Origin: Sphingobium yanoikuyae | GTDB taxonomy: Bacteria; Pseudomonadota; Alphaproteobacteria; Sphingomonadales; Sphingomonadaceae | Direction: 5' to 3' | Length of the DNA: 64,000 bases | Assembly (NCBI RefSeq): GCF_013001025.1 | Contig: NZ_CP053021.1 | Span: 620,001-684,000, forward strand | Shown: positions 27,571 through 35,200 of the stretch, in pieces | How the letters are laid out: each line of letters begins with the position of its first letter | Position numbering within the stretch: the stretch's first letter is position 1 | Translations under genes and position numbers: made by a program | The notes under the pieces: generated by a model | The model's database searches: none | What the model saw: the letters and a program-made list of their open reading frames with translations, nothing else | What the model was told of the DNA's origin: nothing

Positions 27571-28670
27571 GCGGTGAGGCTAACCGAGCGATGCTCCGCA
27601 GCCGAGCGATAGATCGCCTCGATCACGCGCAGATCGGCCAGCCCCTCCTCACCCGCGACGATCGGCGCGGTGCCGTTCGCGATGCACTCGGGCAGATGGT
27701 CCAACTGCGCGGCAAACTGGTTCTTCGCCGGCGCCGGCAGGCTGCGCGGCGTGGTCACGCCATCCTTGCGGATCATCATCGTCTGGCCGCTATATTGGGT
27801 CGCGGGTTCCATATCGATCCAGCCCTGGGTGCCGATCACCCGATAGCCATTATGGGCCGAGCTGTAGCTCGACACGCAATTGGCGATGATGCCCGACGGA
27901 AAGCGCAGCATGAAGTTTATCCGGTCCTCGACGGTGGCGAAGCGCGGATCGCTGCGGTCGGTGCTGGCGATCGCGCTCACCTCCACCGGCTCCTCGCCGC
28001 TCAGGTAGCGCGCGGCGTTGAGGCTATAGATGCCGATGTCCATCATCGATCCGCCACCCGACAGGGGCTTGTCGAGCCGCCATTGCCCGGCCTTGATCGG
28101 GAAGCCATGTTCGGCGGTAACGATCCGCGTCGGCCCGACATGGCCGCTCCGCGCCAGCTCGATCGCCAGGCGGTTATAAGGCTCGAAGCGGGAGCGATAG
28201 CCGATCATCAGCTTGCGGCCGGCCTTGGCGCAGGCGGCGATCATCGCCTGGCATTCGGCCACCGACACCGCCATCGGCTTCTCGCACATCACATGCTTGC
28301 CCGCCTGCGCGGCGCGGATGCTGTATTCGGCATGGAGGCTGTTGGGCAGGACGATATAGACGATGTCGATATCGGGATTGTCGCGGATGCGGTCGAACTC
28401 GGCATAGCTGTAGCGATGCGTCTTGGGGATGCCGTACTGGTCGCCATATTGCGCCAGCTTGGCCGGCGTGCCGCTGACCAGCGCGACCAGCTTCGCATGC
28501 TCGCAGCCGGCGAAATTGGGCATGAACTGCTGCGTGGCATAATAGCCCAGGCCCACAATGGCATAGCCCAGCTTGCGCTGTGGCGCGGCGCAGGCGGCCG
28601 TGCTGCCCATGCCGGCCAGCACCAGCCCGGCGCCGATGCCCCCCATCAACTCCCGTCGCGATCGATCCAT
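27567..28670 (-). CDS. gfo: Tat-exported glucose-fructose oxidoreductase-like enzyme
   Basis: This is a 367-residue Gfo/Idh/MocA-family oxidoreductase. A Tat-type signal (SRRELMG, hydrophobic core, AACAAP) is followed by a Rossmann loop VGLGYYA at 39-45, the EKP motif at 130-132 (HVMCEKPMA) and the block GGGSMMDIGIYSLNAARYLSGEEP. These stretches closely resemble what I recall of Zymomonas GFOR, a periplasmic enzyme with tightly bound NADP that oxidises glucose to gluconolactone while reducing fructose to sorbitol. The gene is 28 bases behind the LuxR-type gene and overlaps the lactonase gene. Exact sugar is not proven. Confidence 0.85.
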   Translation of the reverse strand: MDRSRRELMGGIGAGLVLAGMGSTAACAAPQRKLGYAIVGLGYYATQQFMPNFAGCEHAKLVALVSGTPAKLAQYGDQYGIPKTHRYSYAEFDRIRDNPDIDIVYIVLPNSLHAEYSIRAAQAGKHVMCEKPMAVSVAECQAMIAACAKAGRKLMIGYRSRFEPYNRLAIELARSGHVGPTRIVTAEHGFPIKAGQWRLDKPLSGGGSMMDIGIYSLNAARYLSGEEPVEVSAIASTDRSDPRFATVEDRINFMLRFPSGIIANCVSSYSSAHNGYRVIGTQGWIDMEPATQYSGQTMMIRKDGVTTPRSLPAPAKNQFAAQLDHLPECIANGTAPIVAGEEGLADLRVIEAIYRSAAEHRSVSLTA

Positions 28671-28698
28671 GCGGCGTCTCCCGCCAAGAGGGTGGTGT

Positions 28699-28968
28699 TC
28701 AGTCGGCGGCGCGGCTCAGCGCCGGGCGCATCCAGCCGAAATGGCTGGCGGCGATGGCGACCTGGGTGCGGTTGCGGACGTTGAGCTTGCGCATCAGCGC
28801 GGTCATATGGACCTTCACCGTCGCCTCGGCCATGCCCAGCTCATAGGCGATCTGCTTGTTGAGCAGGCCCGAATGGACGCAGCGCATCACCTTCATCTGG
28901 GTCGGCGTGAGATGTGGAGCTTCGGGGACCATCTGGTCCTGGCGATCGAGAATATGCAGATCCTGCAT
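28699..28968 (-). CDS. LuxR/GerE-type DNA-binding protein without receiver domain
   Basis: The 89-residue protein is almost only a LuxR-type helix-turn-helix (LTPTQMKVMRCVHSGLLNKQIAYELGMAEATVKVH...LNVRNRTQVAIAA). There is no room for a receiver or ligand domain. I start it at ATG 28968, which follows GAGGGAGAGGCAGG; the frame stays open to 29016 without such a signal. It is the first gene of the gfo-gnl unit and likely regulates it. It may respond to another kinase or regulator, or act by level alone. Confidence 0.85.
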   Translation of the reverse strand: MQDLHILDRQDQMVPEAPHLTPTQMKVMRCVHSGLLNKQIAYELGMAEATVKVHMTALMRKLNVRNRTQVAIAASHFGWMRPALSRAAD

Positions 28969-29021
28969 CCTGCCTCTCCCTCTGATTGATCCGCGTTGGG
29001 GCCTGGACCGGCCCAAGGATT

Positions 29022-29035
29022 CGTTAGCGCTAACG
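29022..29035. promoter_or_regulatory. Perfect 14-bp palindrome, LacI-type operator candidate
   Basis: CGTTAGCGCTAACG is a perfect palindrome with a central CG, the form of many LacI/GalR-family operators. It overlaps a possible minus-strand -10 (TATCGT, complement of 29033-29038). A possible -35 (TTGAAC, complement of 29057-29062) lies 18 bases away. Binding there would repress the luxR-gfo-gnl unit. No LacI-family gene is in the window. Confidence 0.5.
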
Positions 29036-29114
29036 ATACTGGAATCAGTCAGACAGGTTCAAGCGAAAATTTGCAATATTCGGGAAATAACCTAGCGCAT
29101 GGCCGAAATGCGGC

Positions 29115-29134
29115 TATAATCTGTCTAACAGATT
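29115..29134 (+). promoter_or_regulatory. Probable gntP -10 box overlapping a FadR/GntR-type operator
   Basis: TATAAT stands at 29115-29120, with no good -35 hexamer at normal spacing. It overlaps a perfect inverted repeat, AATCTGT-CTA-ACAGATT at 29118-29134, whose core GT-N3-AC matches the known spacing of FadR-subfamily operators. A weaker site with the same GT-N3-AC core lies at about 29046-29056. The FadR-type gene at 30696 is the obvious binder. A repressor there would block gntP until inducer arrives. Confidence 0.5.
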
Positions 29135-29264
29135 TTCGGGATTCGCCCTGCGGATGACCGGCTACGCATAGGAAAGAGAGGGTGGGGATGGCGTTACCAT
29201 ATCGTCGATCGGTGCCATGTGGCCGGGCGTTCAGCCAGGGCGGACTACAGGGAGGCATGATCCG

Positions 29265-30611
29265 ATGACCCCCGCCGACTATCGCCTGCTGATCGCCGCC
29301 GTCATCGGCATCGCCCTTTCCATCGCGCTCATCATCCGCGGCCGGCTCCATCCCTTTGTCGGCCTGCTGTGCGGCGCCTTCACCGTCGGCCTGATCGCCG
29401 GCCTGCCGATGGAGGAAACTGCCAAGGCGGTCGAAAAGGGCGCGGGCACCATATTGGGCGGCACCGGCCTGGTCGTGGCGCTGGGCCTGGGCCTCGGCGC
29501 GATGCTGCAATTGTCGGACGGCGCCGGCGGCCTTGCGCGCTCGGCGCTGCGCATCTCCGGCGTGAAGGGTGCGCCCTGGGCCAGCCTGTTCACCGCCATC
29601 GTCATCGGCCTGCCGCTCTTCTTCGAGACCGGCCTCGTCCTGCTGCTGCCGATCGTCGCGTCGGCCGCCGCCGCGCTGCCCGCCGGGCAGAATGGCGATA
29701 CCGCCAAGCTCAAGCTGATGCTGCCCGCGCTGTCGGGCCTGTCGGTCGTCCATGCGCTGGTGCCGCCGCATCCGGGGCCGCTGCTCGCCGTCAACGCGCT
29801 CGGCGCCAATCTCGGCCTCACCCTTCTCTATGGCCTGATCGTCGGCATCCCGACCGCGATCATCGCCGGCCCGCTGCTGGCCCGCTTCACCGCCCCCGGC
29901 GTGAAATTGAACCCGCCGCTGCTCGATCCGGTCAAGGTCGATGTCGCAACCCCCTCGGTCGGCCGTGCGCTGGCCGCCGTGCTGCTGCCGGTGGTGCTGA
30001 TCGCCGCGGGACAGGCGGTGGCGCTGCTGCCGGCATCGGTCGCGCCGCATTTCCACTGGCTTGGCTGGGTCAGCGATCCAGTCGTCGCGCTGCTGATCGC
30101 GGTGCTGGTGGCGCTGCCGCTGCTGTTCGGCCGCCGTATTACCGATGCCAAGATCCAGAACGCGATCTGGACCGAAGCGATGATCCCGGCCGGCGGCATC
30201 ATCCTGGCGATCGGCGCGGGCGGCGCACTCAAGCAGGTGCTGGTCACGGCCGGCCTTTCCGATCTGCTGGTCCGCTTTGCCGCCGGCGGCGCCATTTCGC
30301 CGATCCTGCTCGCCTGGGGCGTGTCGGTCTGCATCCGCCTCGCCACCGGATCGGCCACCGTCGCGACGATCACCACCGCCGGCGTGATGCAGGGCCTCGT
30401 CGCGGCATCGGGCGTGGAACCCGAATGGATGGTGCTGGCGATCGGCGCGGGCTCGCTTTTCTTCTCCCACGTCAATGATCCCGGCTTCTGGCTGGTCAAA
30501 TCCTATCTCGGCACCGACATGCCGGGCACGTTCAAGACCTGGTCGATCATGGAAACCGTGGTCGCGGTGGTCGGCCTGCTGCTGGTGCTGGTCGCCAGCA
30601 GCATCTTCTGA
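29265..30611 (+). CDS. gntP: GntP-family gluconate:H+ symporter
   Basis: This is an inner-membrane permease of 448 residues and about 12-14 helices. Family blocks include GLVVALGLGLGAMLQLSDGAGGLA, FFETGLVLLLPI, LVPPHPGPLLAVNALGA, RLATGSATVATITTAGVM and HVNDPGFWLVK. ATG 29265 has GGAGG 9 bases upstream; the frame is open back to 29217 without an SD sequence. An out-of-frame ATG at 29257 opens a three-codon frame across the start. Divergence from the gfo-gnl genes supports gluconate as substrate, though other sugar acids are possible. Confidence 0.9.
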   Translation: MTPADYRLLIAAVIGIALSIALIIRGRLHPFVGLLCGAFTVGLIAGLPMEETAKAVEKGAGTILGGTGLVVALGLGLGAMLQLSDGAGGLARSALRISGVKGAPWASLFTAIVIGLPLFFETGLVLLLPIVASAAAALPAGQNGDTAKLKLMLPALSGLSVVHALVPPHPGPLLAVNALGANLGLTLLYGLIVGIPTAIIAGPLLARFTAPGVKLNPPLLDPVKVDVATPSVGRALAAVLLPVVLIAAGQAVALLPASVAPHFHWLGWVSDPVVALLIAVLVALPLLFGRRITDAKIQNAIWTEAMIPAGGIILAIGAGGALKQVLVTAGLSDLLVRFAAGGAISPILLAWGVSVCIRLATGSATVATITTAGVMQGLVAASGVEPEWMVLAIGAGSLFFSHVNDPGFWLVKSYLGTDMPGTFKTWSIMETVVAVVGLLLVLVASSIF

Positions 30612-30666
30612 CCAGAGCGCTGCTGACGCTTGTCGTCGGCAGCCTCTCATGACTAGGAGGCACAGG

Positions 30667-30699
30667 ATGTTGCCCAGCGATCCACAGGTGCGCCGATGA
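30667..30699 (+). CDS. Ten-codon leader ORF coupled to the GntR-family gene
   Basis: ATG 30667 follows a textbook AGGAGG at 30655-30660 and encodes MLPSDPQVRR. Its stop TGA at 30697-30699 overlaps the ATG (30696) of the regulator gene. The downstream start has only a modest SD of its own, so this minigene may deliver ribosomes by termination-reinitiation. Its real translation is not shown. Confidence 0.4.
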   Translation: MLPSDPQVRR

Positions 30700-31373
30700 A
30701 CCAGGCCCGATTGTCCGACCATGCCTATGCCGGCATTGTCGAGATCATCAACGACCAGGATCTGGCGGTCGGCGATCGCCTGCCGTCGGAAGCCGCGCTG
30801 GCGGAGCGGTTCGGCGTCTCCCGCGCGATCGTGCGCGAGGCGCTGGTCCGCCTCGCCTCGGACGGCATTACCGAGGCGCGCCGGGGTGCCGGCTCCTTCG
30901 TGAAAAGCCGCCCGTCGCAGCGCCTCGCCGCCTTCATGCCGGCGACCGAACTGCCCGCGACGCTCGGCAGTTACGAGGTCCGCTTCGTGCTGGAGGCGGA
31001 GGCCGCGCGCCTCGCCGCCACCCGCCGCAGCCCGATCGAAATGGCCCATGTCGAGGAAGGGATGGAGATGCTGCGCACCGCCCTGCTGTCGAGCGAGCCC
31101 GCCCATGCCGAGGATATGGAACTGCACCGCCGCATTGCCGAGGCGACCGGCAACCCGGCCTTCCTGATCGCCTTCGACGCGCTCCATGCCGATGTCGACA
31201 AGGTGATGCGCGCCGGCGTCGACATCAGCCGATCGCGCCCGCCCGAAGTGATCGCGACCATGCTGCGCGAACATGAACAGATCGTCGCCGCCATCCGCGC
31301 ACAGGACGCCGAAGGCGCGGCCCTCGCGATGCGCTGGCATTTGTGGGAGGGGCGGCGACGGCTGATGCCGTGA
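30696..31373 (+). CDS. FadR-subfamily GntR transcriptional regulator
   Basis: This 225-residue regulator has an N-terminal winged helix (LPSEAALAERFGVSRAIVREALVRLASDGITEARRGAGSFV, about 29-70) and a C-terminal FCD ligand domain with its conserved Asp/His metal-site residues (RFVLEAEAARLAA, DMELHRRIAEATGNP, EHEQIVAAI). FadR-type repressors commonly sense sugar acids or other small acids. Placed right after gntP, it likely controls gntP through the GT-N3-AC palindrome at 29118-29134 and may be autoregulated. Confidence 0.9.
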   Translation: MNQARLSDHAYAGIVEIINDQDLAVGDRLPSEAALAERFGVSRAIVREALVRLASDGITEARRGAGSFVKSRPSQRLAAFMPATELPATLGSYEVRFVLEAEAARLAATRRSPIEMAHVEEGMEMLRTALLSSEPAHAEDMELHRRIAEATGNPAFLIAFDALHADVDKVMRAGVDISRSRPPEVIATMLREHEQIVAAIRAQDAEGAALAMRWHLWEGRRRLMP

Positions 31374-31504
31374 GGGCAGGCGGATAGCGGCGCACGATGA
31401 CGGGACAGGAAGGGAGCAAGCTCCCCCAAACCACCCCAACGGAAACGCTGCGTTGGCGTTCCGCCGGCTGGTCCGGTCGTCGCGCGGACTTTATCTCTCT
31501 GCCC

Positions 31505-31789
31505 ATGACACTGCATCCCCAGATTGCGGCCTTTGCTGCCCAGCTTGACGATCTTTCCCGCCTGTTGCGGGCGCAGGGCGCGCGACCCTGGGCGGATCGG
31601 GTCGACCTCATCCAGCGCGCCGTCGCGGACTCCAATTATGCTGGCGTCACGCGCTTCCTGGACATGTTCGAGGGGGAGAGCGGCTTTGCCGACCTGACCC
31701 TTTCGGACGAAGCGGCCGATGCGGCGCTCTCCGAATGCCGGGCGGCGGCGTTGGCGATGGCGCAGCGGCTGGCGCGCGAGGAAGGCTGA
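31505..31789 (+). CDS. Small hypothetical protein
   Basis: This 94-residue protein (MTLHPQIAAFAAQLDDLSRLL...) appears all-helical and soluble, with no signal peptide or membrane segment. I do not recognise it. The frame is open upstream to an ATG at 31397, but those codons cover a stretch that does not read like protein. I therefore prefer ATG 31505, although its SD sequence is weak. It lies between the GntR gene and the glycine riboswitch, about 130 bases after the former. Confidence 0.65.
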   Translation: MTLHPQIAAFAAQLDDLSRLLRAQGARPWADRVDLIQRAVADSNYAGVTRFLDMFEGESGFADLTLSDEAADAALSECRAAALAMAQRLAREEG

Positions 31790-31893
31790 TCCGGCCATAA
31801 CCTGCGTCCCTGCGACATTTGCCCGATTGACGCCGCCCGCGCTTTGAGCAAATGCGTGGGGCGTCTCCGGTGCCGAGGATTCGGCAGCGGGCA

Positions 31894-32090
31894 CGATGCG
31901 GGAGAGCATGGGCGCCTTTCAGGCTCGAGCCCGTCGCCGAAGGAGCAACCGCCCCGGAATCTCTCAGGCCAAAGGACCGCATCGCGCGTAGATACTCTGG
32001 AAAGCGGATGGCCCCGTGCCGTCCCACCGAAGGGGTAAGCCAGCCGGCCCCAGGCCGCTGGTCAAAGCTCTCAGGTTCCGTGACAGAGGG
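31894..32090 (+). ncRNA. Tandem glycine riboswitch
   Basis: Two aptamers are clear. The first (31894-31984) has a perfect 8-bp P1 stem (CGATGCGG with CCGCATCG) and the core pieces GGGAGAG, GCCGAAGGAGCAA, CCGGAATCTCTCAGG and AAAGGACCG. The second (about 31994-32090) has ACTCTGGAAAG, CACCGAAGGGGTAAG, GCTCTCAGG and GACAGAGGGG. Such tandem aptamers bind glycine cooperatively and usually turn on the glycine cleavage operon, which begins 75 bases downstream. Confidence 0.93.
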
Positions 32091-32165
32091 GGTGGCATGC
32101 CGGAAGCGCCGATTCGTCGGCCGCGCTGGCCTGTCGCCGCATCCCTCCTACGGAAAGGTCTTGCC

Positions 32166-33329
32166 ATGACCGCCACTGACGACGTCGCCGCCCTCGAAGC
32201 GGAACTGCCCCTCGAAGCCCTGCCGCTGGACGCCTGGCACCGTGCCAAGGGCGCGCGCATGGTCGGCTTCGCCGGCTATCACATGCCGATCCAGTATGAA
32301 GGCATCATGGCCGAACATAGCTGGACCCGCGAACATGCCGGCCTGTTCGACGTCAGCCATATGGGCCAGCTGACCTTTTCCGACGAGACCGGCGGCGCCA
32401 GCGTCGACGCGGCGCTCGAAACCCTGCTGCCCAGCGACATCAAGGGGCTGAAACCCTTCCGCCAGCGCTATTCGATGCTGCTGGACGCGGAAGGCGGCAT
32501 CCTCGACGACCTGATGGTCTCGCGTCCCGGCGACGGCGCGTTCGAAGGCGCGGCGATCTACATGGTCGTCAATGGCGCGACGAAATATGACGATATCGGC
32601 TGGATGATCGAGCATCTGCCCGACGACGTCACCATGAACCATATGGCCGACCAGGCGCTGCTGGCGCTGCAGGGCCCCGAAGCGGGCGAGGCGATGGCCG
32701 CGCTGATCCCGGAAACCGCCGACCTCATCTTCATGCAGTCCGGTCCCTTCACCTGGCGCGGCGTGCCGCTGTGGATCAGCCGTTCGGGCTATACCGGCGA
32801 GGATGGCTTTGAAATCAGCGTGCCGGGCGATTCCGTGGCGCTGCTGGCCGATGCGCTGTGCGCCCTGCCGCAGGTCAAGCCGATCGGCCTTGGCGCGCGT
32901 GACTCGCTGCGTCTGGAAGCCGGCCTGCCGCTCTATGGCCATGACCTGTCGCCCGCCGTCAGCACGATCGGCGCGGACCTGGGCTTTGCCATCCAGAAGC
33001 GCCGCCGCGAGGAAGGCGGCTTCATCGGCCATGCCCGCGTGATGAAGGAACTGGCCGAAGGCCCCGGTTCCAAGCGCGTCGGCCTGAAGATCGAAGGCCG
33101 CCTGCCGGCCCGCGAGGGCGCACAAATCTATGCCGGCGATGTGCTGGTAGGCGAAGTCACCTCGGGCGGCTTCGCGCCGAGCGTGGGCGCGCCGATCGCC
33201 ATGGGCTGGGTCAGCCTGCCTTATTCCGCGCTGGACACCGCGCTGGAGATCGAGGTGCGCGGCAAGCGGATTGCAGCGGCGGTTGCGCCGATGCCGTTCG
33301 TTCCGCATCGTTATCGCCGCAAGGCCTGA
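32166..33329 (+). CDS. gcvT: Glycine cleavage system T protein (aminomethyltransferase)
   Basis: T protein moves the methylene group of the lipoyl-bound aminomethyl intermediate to tetrahydrofolate and releases ammonia. The protein is 387 residues, with LFDVSHMGQ near the N-terminus, the folate-site Asp region ([10 protein letters not shown]) and [12 protein letters not shown]. The frame is open back to 32016, but that would place the N-terminus inside the second riboswitch aptamer. ATG 32166, with GGAAAGG 7 bases upstream, is the right start. Confidence 0.95.
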   Translation: MTATDDVAALEAELPLEALPLDAWHRAKGARMVGFAGYHMPIQYEGIMAEHSWTREHAGLFDVSHMGQLTFSDETGGASVDAALETLLPSDIKGLKPFRQRYSMLLDAEGGILDDLMVSRPGDGAFEGAAIYMVVNGATKYDDIGWMIEHLPDDVTMNHMADQALLALQGPEAGEAMAALIPETADLIFMQSGPFTWRGVPLWISRSGYTGEDGFEISVPGDSVALLADALCALPQVKPIGLGARDSLRLEAGLPLYGHDLSPAVSTIGADLGFAIQKRRREEGGFIGHARVMKELAEGPGSKRVGLKIEGRLPAREGAQIYAGDVLVGEVTSGGFAPSVGAPIAMGWVSLPYSALDTALEIEVRGKRIAAAVAPMPFVPHRYRRKA

Positions 33330-33355
33330 ATTACCGCTTTTCGAGGAGAGCAAGC

Positions 33356-33727
33356 ATGAGCCGCTATTTCACCGACGAACATGAATGGATCGACGTTGCA
33401 GGCGACATCGCCACCGTCGGCATCACCGACTATGCGCAGGAACAGCTGGGCGACATCGTGTTCGTAGAATTGCCCGCCGAAGGCACGACCTTCGAAAAGG
33501 GCGACGACGCCGCTGTGGTGGAATCGGTCAAGGCCGCGTCCGACGTCTATGCCCCGATCTCGGGCGAAGTCGTCGAAGCCAATGGCGCGCTGGAAGACGA
33601 GCCGGCGCTGGTCAACAGCGATGCCGAGGAAGATGGCTGGTTCTTCAAGCTGCGCATTGCTGATGCGAGCGAGCTGGAAGGCCTGATGAACGAAGCCGCC
33701 TACAAGAAGTTCGTGGCCTCGCTTTAA
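33356..33727 (+). CDS. gcvH: Glycine cleavage system H protein
   Basis: This is the 123-residue lipoyl carrier that shuttles the aminomethyl group between P, T and L proteins. The lipoylated lysine is K59 in [13 protein letters not shown], and the N-terminal EHEWI and DIVFVELP are typical. The SD GAGGAGAG precedes ATG 33356. A repeat element separates it from gcvPA. No lipoyl synthase or L protein gene lies nearby. Confidence 0.97.
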   Translation: MSRYFTDEHEWIDVAGDIATVGITDYAQEQLGDIVFVELPAEGTTFEKGDDAAVVESVKAASDVYAPISGEVVEANGALEDEPALVNSDAEEDGWFFKLRIADASELEGLMNEAAYKKFVASL

Positions 33728-33736
33728 TCTTATCAT

Positions 33737-33826
33737 CGTCATCCCCGCGAAAGCGGGGATCCATCTCTCCAGCGTCCCGCGTGGTGCAAGGTCCGGAGAT
33801 GGGTTCCCGCCTCCGCGGGAACGACG
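33737..33826. repeat. Dispersed 90-base inverted repeat between gcvH and gcvPA
   Basis: The element runs from CGTCATCCCCGCG to CGCGGGAACGACG. The left stem (CCCCGCGAAAGCGGGG) and right stem (TCCCGCCTCCGCGGGA) are joined by a centre containing CCAGCGTC and TGCAAGGTC. It is clearly the same element as 61224-61312, which shares the outer ends and the GGGGATCCATCTC and TGCAAGGTC segments. It lies inside the gcv operon and could form stable RNA hairpins. Confidence 0.8.
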
Positions 33827-33841
33827 CCGCAGGAAAATATC

Positions 33842-35200
33842 ATGCGCTACCTACCCCTTACCGACACCGACCGGCAGGAAATGCTGTCCGTCATCGGCGC
33901 GGAGACGATCGATGACCTGTTCATCGACGTGCCCGCCGAAGCCCGCCTGAGCGGCACCATCGCCGGCCTGCCCGATCATGCCAGCGAACTGGCGGTCGAG
34001 CGCCATATGGGCGCGCTCGCTCGCAAAAATCTGTCGGCAGGGGAAGCGCCCTTCTTCCTGGGCGCCGGCGCCTACAAGCATCATGTTCCCGCCAGCGTCG
34101 ATCATCTGATCCAGCGCGGCGAGTTCCTGACCGCCTACACGCCCTATCAGCCGGAAATCGCGCAGGGCACGCTGCAGGTGCTGTTCGAGTTCCAGACCCA
34201 GGTCGCCCGCCTGCTGGGCGTCGATGTCGCCAACGCCTCCATGTATGACGGCTCGACCGCCTGCTGGGAAGCGATCGGCATGGCCCGCCGCATCACCAAG
34301 CGCGGCAAGGCGCTGCTGTCGTCCGGCCTGCACCCCCATTATGTCTCGGTCGCCAACACCATGGCGAAGTTCACCGGCGACGCGCTGGTGCATCAGGCGC
34401 CCACGCTGGACGCCGCGACCGACATCGACGCGCTGATCGCATCGATCGACAAGGACACGTCCTGCGTCGTCGTCCAATATCCCGACATCCTCGGCCGCAT
34501 CGCCGACCTGACCCCGCTGGCCGAAGCGGCGCACGCCGCCGGCGCGCTGCTGGTCGCGGTCGTCACCGAGCCGGTCGCGCTGGGTGCGATCAAGGCGCCG
34601 GGCCATATGGGCGCGGACATCGTCGTGGGCGAAGGCCAGTCGATCGGCGTCGGCCTGCAGTTTGGCGGTCCTTATCTCGGCCTGTTCGGCTGCAAGCAGA
34701 AATATGTCCGCCAGATGCCGGGCCGCCTGTGCGGCGAGACGGTCGATGCGGCCGGCAAGCGCGGCTTCGTGCTGACGCTTTCCACCCGCGAGCAGCATAT
34801 CCGCCGCGAGAAGGCGACGTCGAACATCTGCACCAACTCGGGCCTGTGCGCGCTGGCGTTCAGCATTCACATGACCCTGCTGGGCGAGAAGGGGCTGCGC
34901 GAGCTGGCGACCCTGAACCACGGCCTGGCCGTGCAGGCTGCAGATCGCCTCGCCAAGGTGCCGGGCGTGACCCTGCTCAACGACGGCTTCTTCAACGAAT
35001 TCACGCTGGTCCTGACCAAGGATGCGCGCGACGTCGTCCGCAACCTCGCCGACAAGGGCGTGCTGGCGGGCGTTTCGCTCGGCCGCCTGTTCCCGGACGC
35101 GCCGGAGATCGGCAACGGCCTGGTCGTCGCCGTGACGGAAACCGTCACGGCGGAGGATATCGAAACGCTTGCCGCAGCGCTTGAGGAGGAACTGGCATGA
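33842..35200 (+). CDS. gcvPA: Glycine dehydrogenase (decarboxylating) subunit 1
   Basis: This is the N-terminal half of the split P protein, 452 residues. It lacks the PLP lysine but completes the active-site dimer with subunit 2. Family blocks include [42 protein letters not shown] and [14 protein letters not shown]. It starts 15 bases after the repeat, with AGGA before ATG 33842, and overlaps gcvPB in ATGA. Confidence 0.96.
   Translation: MRYLPLTDTDRQEMLSVIGAETIDDLFIDVPAEARLSGTIAGLPDHASELAVERHMGALARKNLSAGEAPFFLGAGAYKHHVPASVDHLIQRGEFLTAYTPYQPEIAQGTLQVLFEFQTQVARLLGVDVANASMYDGSTACWEAIGMARRITKRGKALLSSGLHPHYVSVANTMAKFTGDALVHQAPTLDAATDIDALIASIDKDTSCVVVQYPDILGRIADLTPLAEAAHAAGALLVAVVTEPVALGAIKAPGHMGADIVVGEGQSIGVGLQFGGPYLGLFGCKQKYVRQMPGRLCGETVDAAGKRGFVLTLSTREQHIRREKATSNICTNSGLCALAFSIHMTLLGEKGLRELATLNHGLAVQAADRLAKVPGVTLLNDGFFNEFTLVLTKDARDVVRNLADKGVLAGVSLGRLFPDAPEIGNGLVVAVTETVTAEDIETLAAALEEELA

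Noticed and set aside
29049..31439. 796-codon minus-strand frame across gntP and the FadR-type gene
   Set aside because: Its Asp/Gln/His/Arg-rich composition is the typical mirror of coding sequence; the plus-strand genes have clear families and SD sequences.
32016..32165. N-terminal extension of GcvT
   Set aside because: It covers riboswitch aptamer II and a linker; the good SD sits just before 32166.
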